From: Dehalococcoidia bacterium
GTDB lineage: Bacteria > Chloroflexota > Dehalococcoidia > Lucifugimonadales > UBA3495
Length of the DNA stretch: 36,656 nt
Direction: 5' to 3'
NCBI GenBank assembly: GCA_002724585.1
Contig: PBPE01000073.1
Span: 1 to 36,656, forward strand
In this document: positions 17,050 through 26,279 of the stretch, one piece after another
Numbering within the stretch: position 1 is the first letter of the stretch
How the letters are laid out: the number at the start of each line of letters is the position of its first letter
Position numbers and translations under genes: made by a program
The notes under the pieces: generated by a model
The model's input: the letters and a program-made list of their open reading frames with translations, nothing else
Database searches by the model: none
Told to the model about the DNA's origin: nothing

Positions 17050-18054
17050 ATGGTGACTCGTAATAATTACAAGATTTTGGTTACGGATTATGTGTGGCCC
17101 TCTACGGACCCTGAGAGGGAAGTACTTTCAAGTATTGGAGCTACCCTCATAGAAGCACCAGACCAAAACGAATCTACATTGATAACACTGGCTTCTGACG
17201 TTGATGCGATTATGACGTGTTTTGCTCAAGTGACTGCGAACGTAGTCAAGGCAGCCAAAAATTGTCTGGTTATCAGTAGATACGGAGTAGGTGTTGATAA
17301 CATAGCTGTTTCAACAGCTACTGAAGAAGGCATACCTGTAACCTACGTACCAGATTATTGTGTGGATGAGGTTTCCGACCACGTAATGGCTTTACTGTTT
17401 ACCTGGAATCGGCAACTTCTGTTTTACGATAAGGTTGCCAAGAAAGGCGACTGGGGAGGTTCTGTTTCACCTGTGCCGTTAAGACGATTGAAGGGTAAGA
17501 ATTTTGGTGTTATTGGGTTAGGTAGAATTGGTCTAGCTGTAGCTAATAAAGCACACGCCTTAGGTATAAATGTATTGGGATATGATCCTTACGTGTCAAG
17601 TGATACGGATTCGTCTGGGAATATTTCCGTTACAACTTTGGAGGATTTGTTAGAGAAATCTGATTATATAAGTGTCCATACTCCACTGAACGATGATACC
17701 CGAGGGTTAATAGGGGAAACAGAGTTATCCAAAATGAAATCCTCATGCTATTTAATCAATTGCGCTAGAGGTCCTATTGTTGACGAGTCCGCACTTTATC
17801 AAGCCCTGATCTCCGGATCCATAGCAGGAGCTGGTCTAGATGTCTTGGAAGATACAGAACCAAGTGCTGATAATCCGTTATTTGGGCTCGATAATGTAGT
17901 TATTACACCCCATGTAGCGTTCCTGTCTAGTGAGTCAGTGCATGACCTAGAGGTGCGAACAGCTCAGGCTACTAGAGACGTGCTTCTAGGAAAAATGCCA
18001 GATTTTCTTGTTAATCCTGCTGTGCTACCTGTTTCTAGGATTAACTTGCACTAA
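17050..18054 (+). CDS. D-isomer-specific 2-hydroxyacid dehydrogenase, CtBP-like
   Basis: ISRYGVGVDNIAVSTATEEGIPVTYVPDYCVDEVSDHVMALLF, NFGVIGLGRIG, INCARGPIVDE, LDVLEDTEP, VVITPHVAF (catalytic R/E/H retained). Confidence 0.9.
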   Translation: MVTRNNYKILVTDYVWPSTDPEREVLSSIGATLIEAPDQNESTLITLASDVDAIMTCFAQVTANVVKAAKNCLVISRYGVGVDNIAVSTATEEGIPVTYVPDYCVDEVSDHVMALLFTWNRQLLFYDKVAKKGDWGGSVSPVPLRRLKGKNFGVIGLGRIGLAVANKAHALGINVLGYDPYVSSDTDSSGNISVTTLEDLLEKSDYISVHTPLNDDTRGLIGETELSKMKSSCYLINCARGPIVDESALYQALISGSIAGAGLDVLEDTEPSADNPLFGLDNVVITPHVAFLSSESVHDLEVRTAQATRDVLLGKMPDFLVNPAVLPVSRINLH

Positions 18055-18085
18055 TAACAACACCGAATGCGGTGTGGAAGTTATT
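18053..18085. terminator. Imperfect bidirectional terminator-like hairpin between convergent genes
   Basis: aataac-aa-caccg-aatg-cggtg-tggaa-gttatt, between the 2-hydroxyacid dehydrogenase and the convergent SDR. Confidence 0.4.
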
Positions 18086-18836
18086 GCGCAGTACTCCCTC
18101 CGTCTATTACTAATTCAGATCCAGTGACAAATGATGACTCATCAGAGGCAAGGTATAAAACTCCATTGGCGACTTCCTCTGGTTTTCCTAATCTGCCCAT
18201 AGGCAGTTTTTCCATTCTGACAGACATCGCATCAGGGTCTATGATAGATTGATGTATCATATCTGTTTCTATGGGGCCTGGATGTACTGAGTTGCACCTA
18301 ATGCCATCTTTGGCATACTGTATCGCTGTAGATTTGGTGAACAGCCTTACTGCGCCTTTGGTCGCTGTATAGCTAGCAGAACCACTGGAGCTACTGACGA
18401 GCCCAGCGGTTGAGGAAATATTTATGATTGAACCACCACCTGCATCCCTCAATGCTGGTATGGCGGCCTTAGTACCCAAAAAGACACCTTTGGCGTTAAC
18501 GGACATTATTCTGTCCCAATCTTCTATTGTGGTGTCTTCTATACTTTTCCTAATTAATATACCTGCATTATTTACCAGTACATTTAGCATACCGTAAGAA
18601 CTAATCGCGGTTTGGACAGCATTTTCCCAGTCAGCTTCACGAGTTACGTCTAAGTGTACAAAAGTTGCGTCTCCGCCGAGTTCTCTTATTTGCGATTCTA
18701 TTTTGATACCTTCTTCATCTAAAATATCGCCAATAATAATTTTGGCCCCCTCCCCTGCGAACATTATGGATTCCGTTGCTCCCTGTCCCTTGGCTCCTCC
18801 GCTAATTAGTATTACTTTTCCTTCTAATCTACCCAT
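18081..18836 (-). CDS. SDR family oxidoreductase
   Basis: GKVILISGGAKGQG, NVLVNNAGI, SIINISSTAG..., SYTATKGAV, RCNSVHPGPIETDM, FVTGSELVIDGGSTAQ. Confidence 0.92.
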   Translation of the reverse strand: MGRLEGKVILISGGAKGQGATESIMFAGEGAKIIIGDILDEEGIKIESQIRELGGDATFVHLDVTREADWENAVQTAISSYGMLNVLVNNAGILIRKSIEDTTIEDWDRIMSVNAKGVFLGTKAAIPALRDAGGGSIINISSTAGLVSSSSGSASYTATKGAVRLFTKSTAIQYAKDGIRCNSVHPGPIETDMIHQSIIDPDAMSVRMEKLPMGRLGKPEEVANGVLYLASDESSFVTGSELVIDGGSTAQ

Positions 18837-18840
18837 ATCA

Positions 18841-19992
18841 TCAGGCTCCTTTAATTTGCATGGATTGTTTGTGTTCTACCCATGTGGTTATTTCTTTCAC
18901 TGCATGGGAGATTTCTTGTTTCGTAGTATACCGACCTACTGACAATCGTATGGTACCGGCGGCATATTCGAGTGGCACCTGCATGGCTTCGAGAACGGAG
19001 GATATTTCAATGTTATCAGTATGGCAGGCTGCCCCAGCGGATGATGCTATAGATGTGAGATTTAGTAATAGCTCGTCTGCTTGAACGTCATTAAATCCGA
19101 TGCTAAGGGTGTTCGGAAGCCGTAGGGTTGGATGCCCGTTCACACGGCTATCTATATTGCCTTGAGTTAATTCGGTTTCTAATAAGTTACGCATGCGTTG
19201 CATGGTTTTACGGTATTCGGGTAAATGGTTTTCGATCAGTCTGCAAGCTTCTCCTAGTGCGACTATCAGAATGACATTTTCTGTCCCAGCGCGTAAGCCG
19301 TTTTCGTGGTTTGCACCATGCATTAATTTCTCGAGTTTAACTCCGTTTCTGACGTATAAAGCTCCTACCCCTTTAGGGGCATATAGTTTGTGCCCTGCGA
19401 TACTTAGCAGATCTACGCCCAAGTCGTTAACGTCAACTGGAATTTTGCCTACGGATTGAGCGCAGTCAGAATGGATAAATATACTATGCTTATGGGCAAT
19501 GTGCGCTATTTCTTGTATGGGTTGGATCGTTCCAACTTCATTATTGGCATGCATTATGGTAATAAGAATAGTATCGTCAGTGATCGCTTTTTCCACGTCG
19601 TTTGGGTCAACACGTCCGTATTGATCTACTGGGACGTATGTAGTAGTACATCCTTTCGTTTCCATGTATTTGCAAACTTCTGTTATTGCGGGATGTTCGA
19701 TGCTCGAAGTGATGATATGGGAACCTTTTTTCTTATATGCTCCAGCTATCCCTTGAATAGCGTAATTATTGGCCTCGGTCCCACCACTGGTAAAGACTAT
19801 CTCTGGACTATTGCAACCGATCATACTGGAAATTTGCGACCTTGCGTTTTCTACTGCTAAATGTGTTTTAACTCCATACGCATGACCGCTCGATGGATTC
19901 CCGAAATGTTGAGTGATGAATGGCAACATTGCTTCTGAAACCATGGGATCAATTGGTGTAGTTGCGTTGTAATCGAGATAGACAGGATCCAT
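18841..19992 (-). CDS. Cysteine desulfurase (NifS/IscS-like)
   Basis: VYLDYNATTPIDP, FTSGGTEANNYAI, HANNEVGTIQPI, HSDCAQSVGKIPVD, SIAGHKLYAPKGVGALYVR, SSAGAACHTDN. Confidence 0.92.
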   Translation of the reverse strand: MDPVYLDYNATTPIDPMVSEAMLPFITQHFGNPSSGHAYGVKTHLAVENARSQISSMIGCNSPEIVFTSGGTEANNYAIQGIAGAYKKKGSHIITSSIEHPAITEVCKYMETKGCTTTYVPVDQYGRVDPNDVEKAITDDTILITIMHANNEVGTIQPIQEIAHIAHKHSIFIHSDCAQSVGKIPVDVNDLGVDLLSIAGHKLYAPKGVGALYVRNGVKLEKLMHGANHENGLRAGTENVILIVALGEACRLIENHLPEYRKTMQRMRNLLETELTQGNIDSRVNGHPTLRLPNTLSIGFNDVQADELLLNLTSIASSAGAACHTDNIEISSVLEAMQVPLEYAAGTIRLSVGRYTTKQEISHAVKEITTWVEHKQSMQIKGA

Positions 19993-20084
19993 TTTTGTTA
20001 CTACCTCACCTCAAGACGGTACTGTAATATAATAAGTCATTGTAACAGTGTTTTAGCGGTTCAGATTGTGAAAAGGAGTTGTGT

Positions 20085-21437
20085 ATGTCATCAGAGAATA
20101 GAGTCGATAGATCTTTAACATTTGAGCAAATCACACAATTCAAGGATGTATTCGACGCAAGTGAGACCAGTTCACTTATGCAGAATGTTGTCACGCAGAG
20201 AGATGTCAACGAAGTTGCGTTAAATAGGGGGATAGTCACTGAATCAGTCCACAGTTTTTCCAACCTTTTGGATGATTGGTCAGTAACTAATCAAGCTCGC
20301 TCTGGACGTTGTTGGATGTTCGCTGGTTTGAATATGTTTAGGGTTGAAAGCAAAGATGTTTTGAATGTAAAAGAATTTGAATTTAGTCAGAATTATCTGA
20401 TGTTTTGGGACAAGATCGAAAGAGCGAATTTCCTTTTAGAGGCGATCATTGAGACATCTGATAAATCTATCGACGATAGGACAGTATCATGGCTACTGCA
20501 AAGAGGAGTGGAAGACGGTGGCCAGTGGGATATGTTTGTAAGTCTGGTTAAAAAACATGGCGTAGTACCCAAAACCGTTATGCCGGAGACAGAAAGTTCT
20601 AGTAATTCAATGCGTATGAACTCGATGTTGAATTATCAGTATCGACAGGGCGCAAAGAAGATACGGGCTCTATATTCCCGGGAATCGGGGCTCGAAGAAA
20701 TGAGGGCATCGAAAGACGAAACTTTGAGTGCTATGTATCAGATTTTGGCTATTCACTTGGGAAGTCCTCCGGATCGGTTTTTCTGGCAATGGCGGGATAA
20801 AGATGGAGATTTTCAGAGGGATGGATATATGACACCGATGGAGTTTGCTGATAAATATATTGTTACTCCAATGGATGACTATGTTTGCTTAGTTCATGAT
20901 CCCAGAGAATCTAGCCCTAGTGGAAAAACTTTCACCATACAATATCTTGGCAACGTAGTAGATGGTGTTCCTATTAAATACATTAATGTCGGTATAGATG
21001 TTATGAAAGATATTGCTTCCAGAATGATTCAAGACGGTAAGCCAGTATGGATGGGATGCGACACTGGAAAGCAGATGCACAGAGATCTGGGTATATGGGA
21101 CGCTGAATTGTTTGATTACCCAGGAGTATACGAGACAGATTTTTCTATGGATAAGGCGGAGCGGTTAGAGTATCACCAAACACGTATGACGCATGCTATG
21201 TTGTTCACCGGAGTTGATTTAGTAGACGGCAAACCACGTAGATGGAGGGTTGAAAATAGTTGGAACGATAAAGTGGGCGATAAAGGTTTTTGTCTTATGA
21301 ATGATTCCTGGTTTGCCGAATATATGTTTGAAATATCTGCCCCTAAGAGTTATTTGCCGCCAGACATATTAGCCGCATGGGAGGGGGACCCGATTATTTT
21401 ACCGCCTTGGGACCCGATGGGATCACTAGCAGGCTAA
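20085..21437 (+). CDS. pepC: C1 family aminopeptidase (bleomycin hydrolase/PepC-like)
   Basis: NQARSGRCWMFAGLNMFR, DGGQWDMFVSLVKKHGVVPKTVMPET, RMTHAMLFTGVD, RWRVENSWNDKVGDKGFCLMNDSWF. ATG at 20085 with AAGGAG upstream. Confidence 0.92.
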   Translation: MSSENRVDRSLTFEQITQFKDVFDASETSSLMQNVVTQRDVNEVALNRGIVTESVHSFSNLLDDWSVTNQARSGRCWMFAGLNMFRVESKDVLNVKEFEFSQNYLMFWDKIERANFLLEAIIETSDKSIDDRTVSWLLQRGVEDGGQWDMFVSLVKKHGVVPKTVMPETESSSNSMRMNSMLNYQYRQGAKKIRALYSRESGLEEMRASKDETLSAMYQILAIHLGSPPDRFFWQWRDKDGDFQRDGYMTPMEFADKYIVTPMDDYVCLVHDPRESSPSGKTFTIQYLGNVVDGVPIKYINVGIDVMKDIASRMIQDGKPVWMGCDTGKQMHRDLGIWDAELFDYPGVYETDFSMDKAERLEYHQTRMTHAMLFTGVDLVDGKPRRWRVENSWNDKVGDKGFCLMNDSWFAEYMFEISAPKSYLPPDILAAWEGDPIILPPWDPMGSLAG

Positions 21438-21475
21438 CTGACCAGAGGGAGTGAAACCCGTTTTATGTGTGACCA

Positions 21476-21504
21476 AAGGCACGGTTTTGAAGGGACCGTG
21501 CCTT
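21476..21504 (+). terminator. Rho-independent terminator downstream of pepC-like gene
   Basis: aaggcacggt / accgtgcctt stem followed by ctttttt. Confidence 0.75.
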
Positions 21505-21516
21505 CTTTTTTAAGTG

Positions 21517-22731
21517 TTATGCAGTCAATTCAAGTATGTACAAACCACCCTTGACTCTGTCTACTGCGTACACTATTCCATTCTCATCAACATATACGTC
21601 ATTTATACCGACAGAACCAGCGGTGTCCAATTTCTCTGGCACAAAATAAGCAATTTCTTTCGGCTGGAATGGATTGCTAGTATCAAATACCCTGACTCCA
21701 GCGTTGAAAAAAGTGGCGTATATCAAGGTTTCGTCTTGCATGCTGGTTGTAGCGGGTTGATTTTCATGCACATTGTGCGCGCCAAATCTTCCGGGTCTTG
21801 AAGTGTATGTTTCTAATTCAGGCATTGGGAATGTACTTATAATTACCGGATTAGCTTCGTCTCTTATATCAACCATCCATATTAGCTTTGGATAGTCTTC
21901 TCCATTGTTGTATACAGATTCTTGCGTGACCACCATTAATTCACGTGAGAATAGAGGTAACACCGTATGTGTAAAACCTGGAAATGGAGGGGCAAAATTA
22001 AACTGACTTATCATCCTAGGGCTAGATACGTCTGAAACATCTACAATGGCAGTACCAGAGTCCATATATGCACAATATGCTCTGTCTGGCTTTGCGGGAT
22101 ATACATTTGCGTTATGAAGCCGGTGGCCAGAGTCAAATTCAGGGTGGCGATTTACGGGATCATGTCCATCACCCTCCATGGTGCCGGGCATCCACCATCT
22201 CCCGGCTTCTACGGGGTTTTCTGGACTGCTCACATCCACAATCATATAAAACTGGTCATCTTTTTGATTGTTAGGTTTGAAATCTCTGGCACCAGTGGAC
22301 AGATGTGCATAATTGCCATCAACCCACCATAGGCAATGGCAACCTCGCGAATAAGGTCCGGAGGTATCAAGAAACCCGATCTGCTGAGGTTCTTCAGAAT
22401 TACTTATGTTGTAGACGCCCATGCCGGTCCCTGGTTGGCCAGGCTCCAGACTTTGGTAAGCCACCAGCATCGTATCTCCGACGATTGATAATGAATTTGA
22501 TCTCAAATGAGCATATGGCAAATCCGTTTGGGAGACTATTTTAGGATTAGCGATGTCCGTCACATCAATACTGGTTATGTCTTTAGGAGAGCTTTCGTGG
22601 GCAAGATATAATATTCTTCTTCCATCTCGTGTTGTATGTATGTGCATCCCTTCGCCGATGTTTCCAAATCCATTTAGATCATGGTGTGATATTAGTCGCA
22701 TATTTTTTGATTCGTGTGACTGAGTTACCAT
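21517..22731 (-). CDS. LVIVD-repeat (beta-propeller) protein
   Basis: Recurrent IDVTDIANPKIVSQ, YNISNSEEPQQIGF, VDVSSPENPVEAGR, VDVSDVSSPRMISQ, FDTSNPFQPKEIAYF repeats. ATG at 22731 has GGAGGAGAAA upstream. Confidence 0.8.
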   Translation of the reverse strand: MVTQSHESKNMRLISHHDLNGFGNIGEGMHIHTTRDGRRILYLAHESSPKDITSIDVTDIANPKIVSQTDLPYAHLRSNSLSIVGDTMLVAYQSLEPGQPGTGMGVYNISNSEEPQQIGFLDTSGPYSRGCHCLWWVDGNYAHLSTGARDFKPNNQKDDQFYMIVDVSSPENPVEAGRWWMPGTMEGDGHDPVNRHPEFDSGHRLHNANVYPAKPDRAYCAYMDSGTAIVDVSDVSSPRMISQFNFAPPFPGFTHTVLPLFSRELMVVTQESVYNNGEDYPKLIWMVDIRDEANPVIISTFPMPELETYTSRPGRFGAHNVHENQPATTSMQDETLIYATFFNAGVRVFDTSNPFQPKEIAYFVPEKLDTAGSVGINDVYVDENGIVYAVDRVKGGLYILELTA

Positions 22732-22894
22732 TTTCTCCTCCTCGTACAACATGCTATGTTATCCGTTGTCTGGATTAGATACACTTTGGGATCTTCCGGA
22801 TTGTTTGTGATTGTGCCATTAAATATTATTACTAGCAATCACTTCTGATAAATTATGATAGACTCCAATTAATTTCTTGTATGGGAGTACTTGT

Positions 22895-24070
22895 ATGTCC
22901 ATAGAACCAGCGTCCCGTGTAACTAGAGTTCAACCGCCTGCCACTTTAGCAGCGGGTGAAAAAGCTCGCCAACAGGCTAGACTTGGAAAAGATATTATCG
23001 ACCTTAGTCAATCTAGTCCTCATCACATCACACCTGATCATATAATTAGAGCTGGTGTGTCGGCGCTGGAATCAGGTCTTACCAATATCAGTTCTTCAAG
23101 TGGTATTCCGGAATTCAAGCAAGCGTTGGCCGCCAAACTCAATGCTTATAACAATCTTGATATTGATGCCGATGCAGAAGTGATTGTTACTCCGGGCAGT
23201 AAAATGGGACTCTATGAATCTATTAATGCCTTCGTTGGTCAAGGGGATGATGTGTTAATCATAGAACCCACGTGGGTTAGTTTCAGGCAGCAAGTGGAAT
23301 TGTCAGAGGGAAATGCTATTACTGTTGCGCTAAGTGAGGAAGAGGAATATATGATCACTTACGATCAGTTGAAGAGCAGCGTTACAGATCAATCCAAAAT
23401 GATTGTAATAAATAACCCTAATAACCCGACAGGTCGGGTTTACACTAGACAGGAGTTAGAAGATGTTGCCAGAGTGTGTCAAGAGCACAATCTTTTGGCA
23501 TTGTGTGATGAGACGTATGAATATTTTATTTATGATAGTAACGCACATATAACATTGGCATCATTGCCGGGCATGTGGAATAGAACTCTTACGAGTTATA
23601 CATTTACCAAGGCATATGCTATGGCTGGCTGGCGACTAGGCTGTATTGTAGGGCCGAGTGAATTAATAAATCCTCTACTAAGCATGCATGAACATACTGC
23701 GAGTTTTGTGTCTCCGTTTATACAAATAGCAGGAGCACAGGCATTGCAAGGTCCTCAGGATCATATACCCATATGGAGAGACGAGTGTGACATGCTTCGT
23801 TTGGAAGTGGCAAGAATGCTGAATTCTGTTTCTGGAGTGACCTGTCCGCTCCCTCAAGGGGCGACATTCATGTTTCCTAGGTATGACTCTCCTATATCCT
23901 CTGCTGCATTATCTGAATTATTCGTAGAAGAGGAGGGAGTTGTTGTGACGCCAGGTGTTGGCTTTGGATTGTCAGGTGAGAATCATTTTCGGATTGCGCT
24001 GATGCGGTCTCCGGCGGACAGAGTTCTCGAAGGAGCGCAGCGCATTGTCAGGGTTTTGGAAGGGCTTTAA
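22895..24070 (+). CDS. Pyridoxal-phosphate aminotransferase, class I/II
   Basis: VIVTPGSKMGLYESINAFVGQGDDVLIIEPTW, MIVINNPNNPTGRVYT, ALCDETYEYFIYD, YTFTKAYAMAGWRLGCIVGP, FRIALMRS. Confidence 0.92.
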   Translation: MSIEPASRVTRVQPPATLAAGEKARQQARLGKDIIDLSQSSPHHITPDHIIRAGVSALESGLTNISSSSGIPEFKQALAAKLNAYNNLDIDADAEVIVTPGSKMGLYESINAFVGQGDDVLIIEPTWVSFRQQVELSEGNAITVALSEEEEYMITYDQLKSSVTDQSKMIVINNPNNPTGRVYTRQELEDVARVCQEHNLLALCDETYEYFIYDSNAHITLASLPGMWNRTLTSYTFTKAYAMAGWRLGCIVGPSELINPLLSMHEHTASFVSPFIQIAGAQALQGPQDHIPIWRDECDMLRLEVARMLNSVSGVTCPLPQGATFMFPRYDSPISSAALSELFVEEEGVVVTPGVGFGLSGENHFRIALMRSPADRVLEGAQRIVRVLEGL

Positions 24071-24074
24071 CTAA

Positions 24075-24947
24075 ATGAAAATTCACCTGGTCGATGGGAC
24101 TTATGAGTTGTTTCGCGCCTACTATGGAGTTCCGGGAGTGTTATCTCCTGATGGTATAGAAGTGGGAGCTGTTCGGGGATTAGTCCAGACTTTATTGAGT
24201 CTATTGAGGCAGGATGATGTTACCCATGTTGGGTGTGCATTCGATAGTGTTGTGGAGTCGTTCCGTAACAAGATGTTCCCAGGGTATAAGACTTCTGATG
24301 GAATGCCAGAAGATATAAAGAGTCAATTTTTGCTGGCAGAGCGAGCTGCTAAGGCTTTGGGTGTAGTGGTGTGGCCGATGGTGGACTTCGAGGCAGATGA
24401 TGCTATAGCGAGCGCAGTCAATCTGTGGAAGAACGATTCAGATGTGGATCAAATTATAATTTGTTCTCCTGATAAAGACTTGGCTCAGATGGTAATAGGA
24501 ACGAGAGTGGTTCTCCTAGATCGGCGACGGCGTATTATGATTGACGAAGAAGGAGTTAAGGAAAAATTTGGTGTTTGTCCAGGAAGTATTGCGGATTACC
24601 TTGCTTTAGTTGGAGATACTGCTGATGGGATTCCAGGAATCCCTAAGTGGGGTGCCAAAACGGCTTCAGTTGTGCTGAGCAGATATAAACATATCGAAGC
24701 AATACCAGAGTCACATTTATTTTGGGATGTGGAAGTAAGGGGTGCTAAAACTGTAGCAGAAAATTTAATGACTTTTAAAAATGATGCATTCTTATATCGT
24801 GATCTTGCTACGCTTAGACTAGATGTCCCTATAGCAGAGTCGACAGGGGATATGAGGTGGGTTGGAGCGAAAAGATCAGAATATGAAGAGTTCTGCAACG
24901 AGATGGGGTTTGATAGATTGGTATCGTCGCCTCACCAATGGCTATGA
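24075..24947 (+). CDS. 5'-3' exonuclease (Pol I 5'-nuclease/FEN-like), standalone
   Basis: IHLVDGTYELFRAYYG, GCAFDSVVESFRNKMFPGYKTSDGMPE, DFEADDAIA, IICSPDKDLAQMV, YLALVGDTADGIPGIPKWGAKTASVVLSRY. Confidence 0.92.
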   Translation: MKIHLVDGTYELFRAYYGVPGVLSPDGIEVGAVRGLVQTLLSLLRQDDVTHVGCAFDSVVESFRNKMFPGYKTSDGMPEDIKSQFLLAERAAKALGVVVWPMVDFEADDAIASAVNLWKNDSDVDQIIICSPDKDLAQMVIGTRVVLLDRRRRIMIDEEGVKEKFGVCPGSIADYLALVGDTADGIPGIPKWGAKTASVVLSRYKHIEAIPESHLFWDVEVRGAKTVAENLMTFKNDAFLYRDLATLRLDVPIAESTGDMRWVGAKRSEYEEFCNEMGFDRLVSSPHQWL

Positions 24948-24973
24948 TTCTCGATTACCTAATAGATTTACCA

Positions 24974-26209
24974 CTAAACAGCTCCTTCATTTTCTAGTGA
25001 ATCTAATTCAGATTCTGTAAGCCCTCCTAGGCCAGTTAATATCTCTCGGTTGTTTTGGCCCAATATTGGAGGAGTCCGATTGTCTATGTCCTCACATTCA
25101 GTCAGCCAAATAGGTGTTTTCAGAGAAGTGAACTTGCCACCGATACTGTCGTCTGTTTCTACAAACATATGGCGAGCTCTAAGGTGTTCACAATTTGCTA
25201 GATCAGAAACGGTTTGTGCGACTCCCATGGAAAATCCTATTTCTGTCAATTTGGCGGCTACTTCCCATTTGGGAAGTAGCCCAGACCATTCTTCAATAGC
25301 GGGTATCACATTATTAAAATAGAAATCTCCATTGGGATTGCGACCTACATACTCCGGGTCGTTTGCAAGGTCACTCCTTCCTATCATTTCCCACATTGCA
25401 CGTAATCTCTCTTCAGAACGGGCGCCAGCCATCACAACGTATCCGTCTTTCGCTTTAAACGGCATGCCGGCTGAGACCAGTCTTGCACGAGACCGTCCCG
25501 GATTTGTTTTGGTAGCTTGATAGGAATTCATGTTGCTAACTATATGGGACACCATGCAATCGTACATAGACATGTCGATTAATTGGCCTAACCCGGTTTT
25601 GTTTCGCGATTCTAAAGCCATCATTATTCCTAATGCGGTCCATACTCCAGGGACGGAATCTCCCACATTATCTCCTACACTTTGAGGAGCACCATCTGGG
25701 TCCCCAGTCATTTCCATCCAGCCCGACATGCTCTGTATGCTTAAGTTGTTTGCTGGCCATGAAGAATAGGGGCCACGTCTAGTTTCTTCGTCTCCGTATC
25801 CTGTGATGCTTGCGTAGATTAGTCTAGGATTTATCTTATTTAGATGTTTGTATCCTAATCCGAGTCTCTCAAACGCTCCAGGTCCCCAGTTATCGATCAA
25901 AACATCTGAATTTTTTATCAGATTTTCAAATGTTTCTTTGCATTTTGCATGCCGTAAGTCCAAGGTAACACTCTTTTTGTTGCGATTTATCCCGAGGTAT
26001 CTGGAGCTTACTTGTTCTCCTCGTTCATTCGCTATGAATGGGCCACGTCCTCTTACTAAGTCGCCTGACAAAGGGCGTTCAATCTTAATCACCTCGGCTC
26101 CCATGTCCGCCAGTATTAGGGAGCAAAATGGACCGGCTACGATATGGGTGGCATCAAGAACCCTGAGGCCTTGAAGCGGTAATTGTCTTTGCGCGTTATT
26201 GTCTGCCAT
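24974..26209 (-). CDS. CaiB/BaiF CoA-transferase family protein
   Basis: PLQGLRVLDATHIVAGPFCSLILADMGAEVIKIERP..., SVTLDLRHAK, VLIDNWGPGAFERLGLGYKHLNKINPRLIYASITGYG. Confidence 0.95.
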   Translation of the reverse strand: MADNNAQRQLPLQGLRVLDATHIVAGPFCSLILADMGAEVIKIERPLSGDLVRGRGPFIANERGEQVSSRYLGINRNKKSVTLDLRHAKCKETFENLIKNSDVLIDNWGPGAFERLGLGYKHLNKINPRLIYASITGYGDEETRRGPYSSWPANNLSIQSMSGWMEMTGDPDGAPQSVGDNVGDSVPGVWTALGIMMALESRNKTGLGQLIDMSMYDCMVSHIVSNMNSYQATKTNPGRSRARLVSAGMPFKAKDGYVVMAGARSEERLRAMWEMIGRSDLANDPEYVGRNPNGDFYFNNVIPAIEEWSGLLPKWEVAAKLTEIGFSMGVAQTVSDLANCEHLRARHMFVETDDSIGGKFTSLKTPIWLTECEDIDNRTPPILGQNNREILTGLGGLTESELDSLENEGAV

Positions 26210-26279
26210 GGTTCACCTCGAATTGTGAAATGAATTATTCGGGAAGTGTAATTGTGCTCAGGGTGGACGTCAACGATGA

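Noticed and set aside
19193-19860. Plus-strand ORFs of 88 and 134 aa
   Set aside because: Antisense to the cysteine desulfurase gene.
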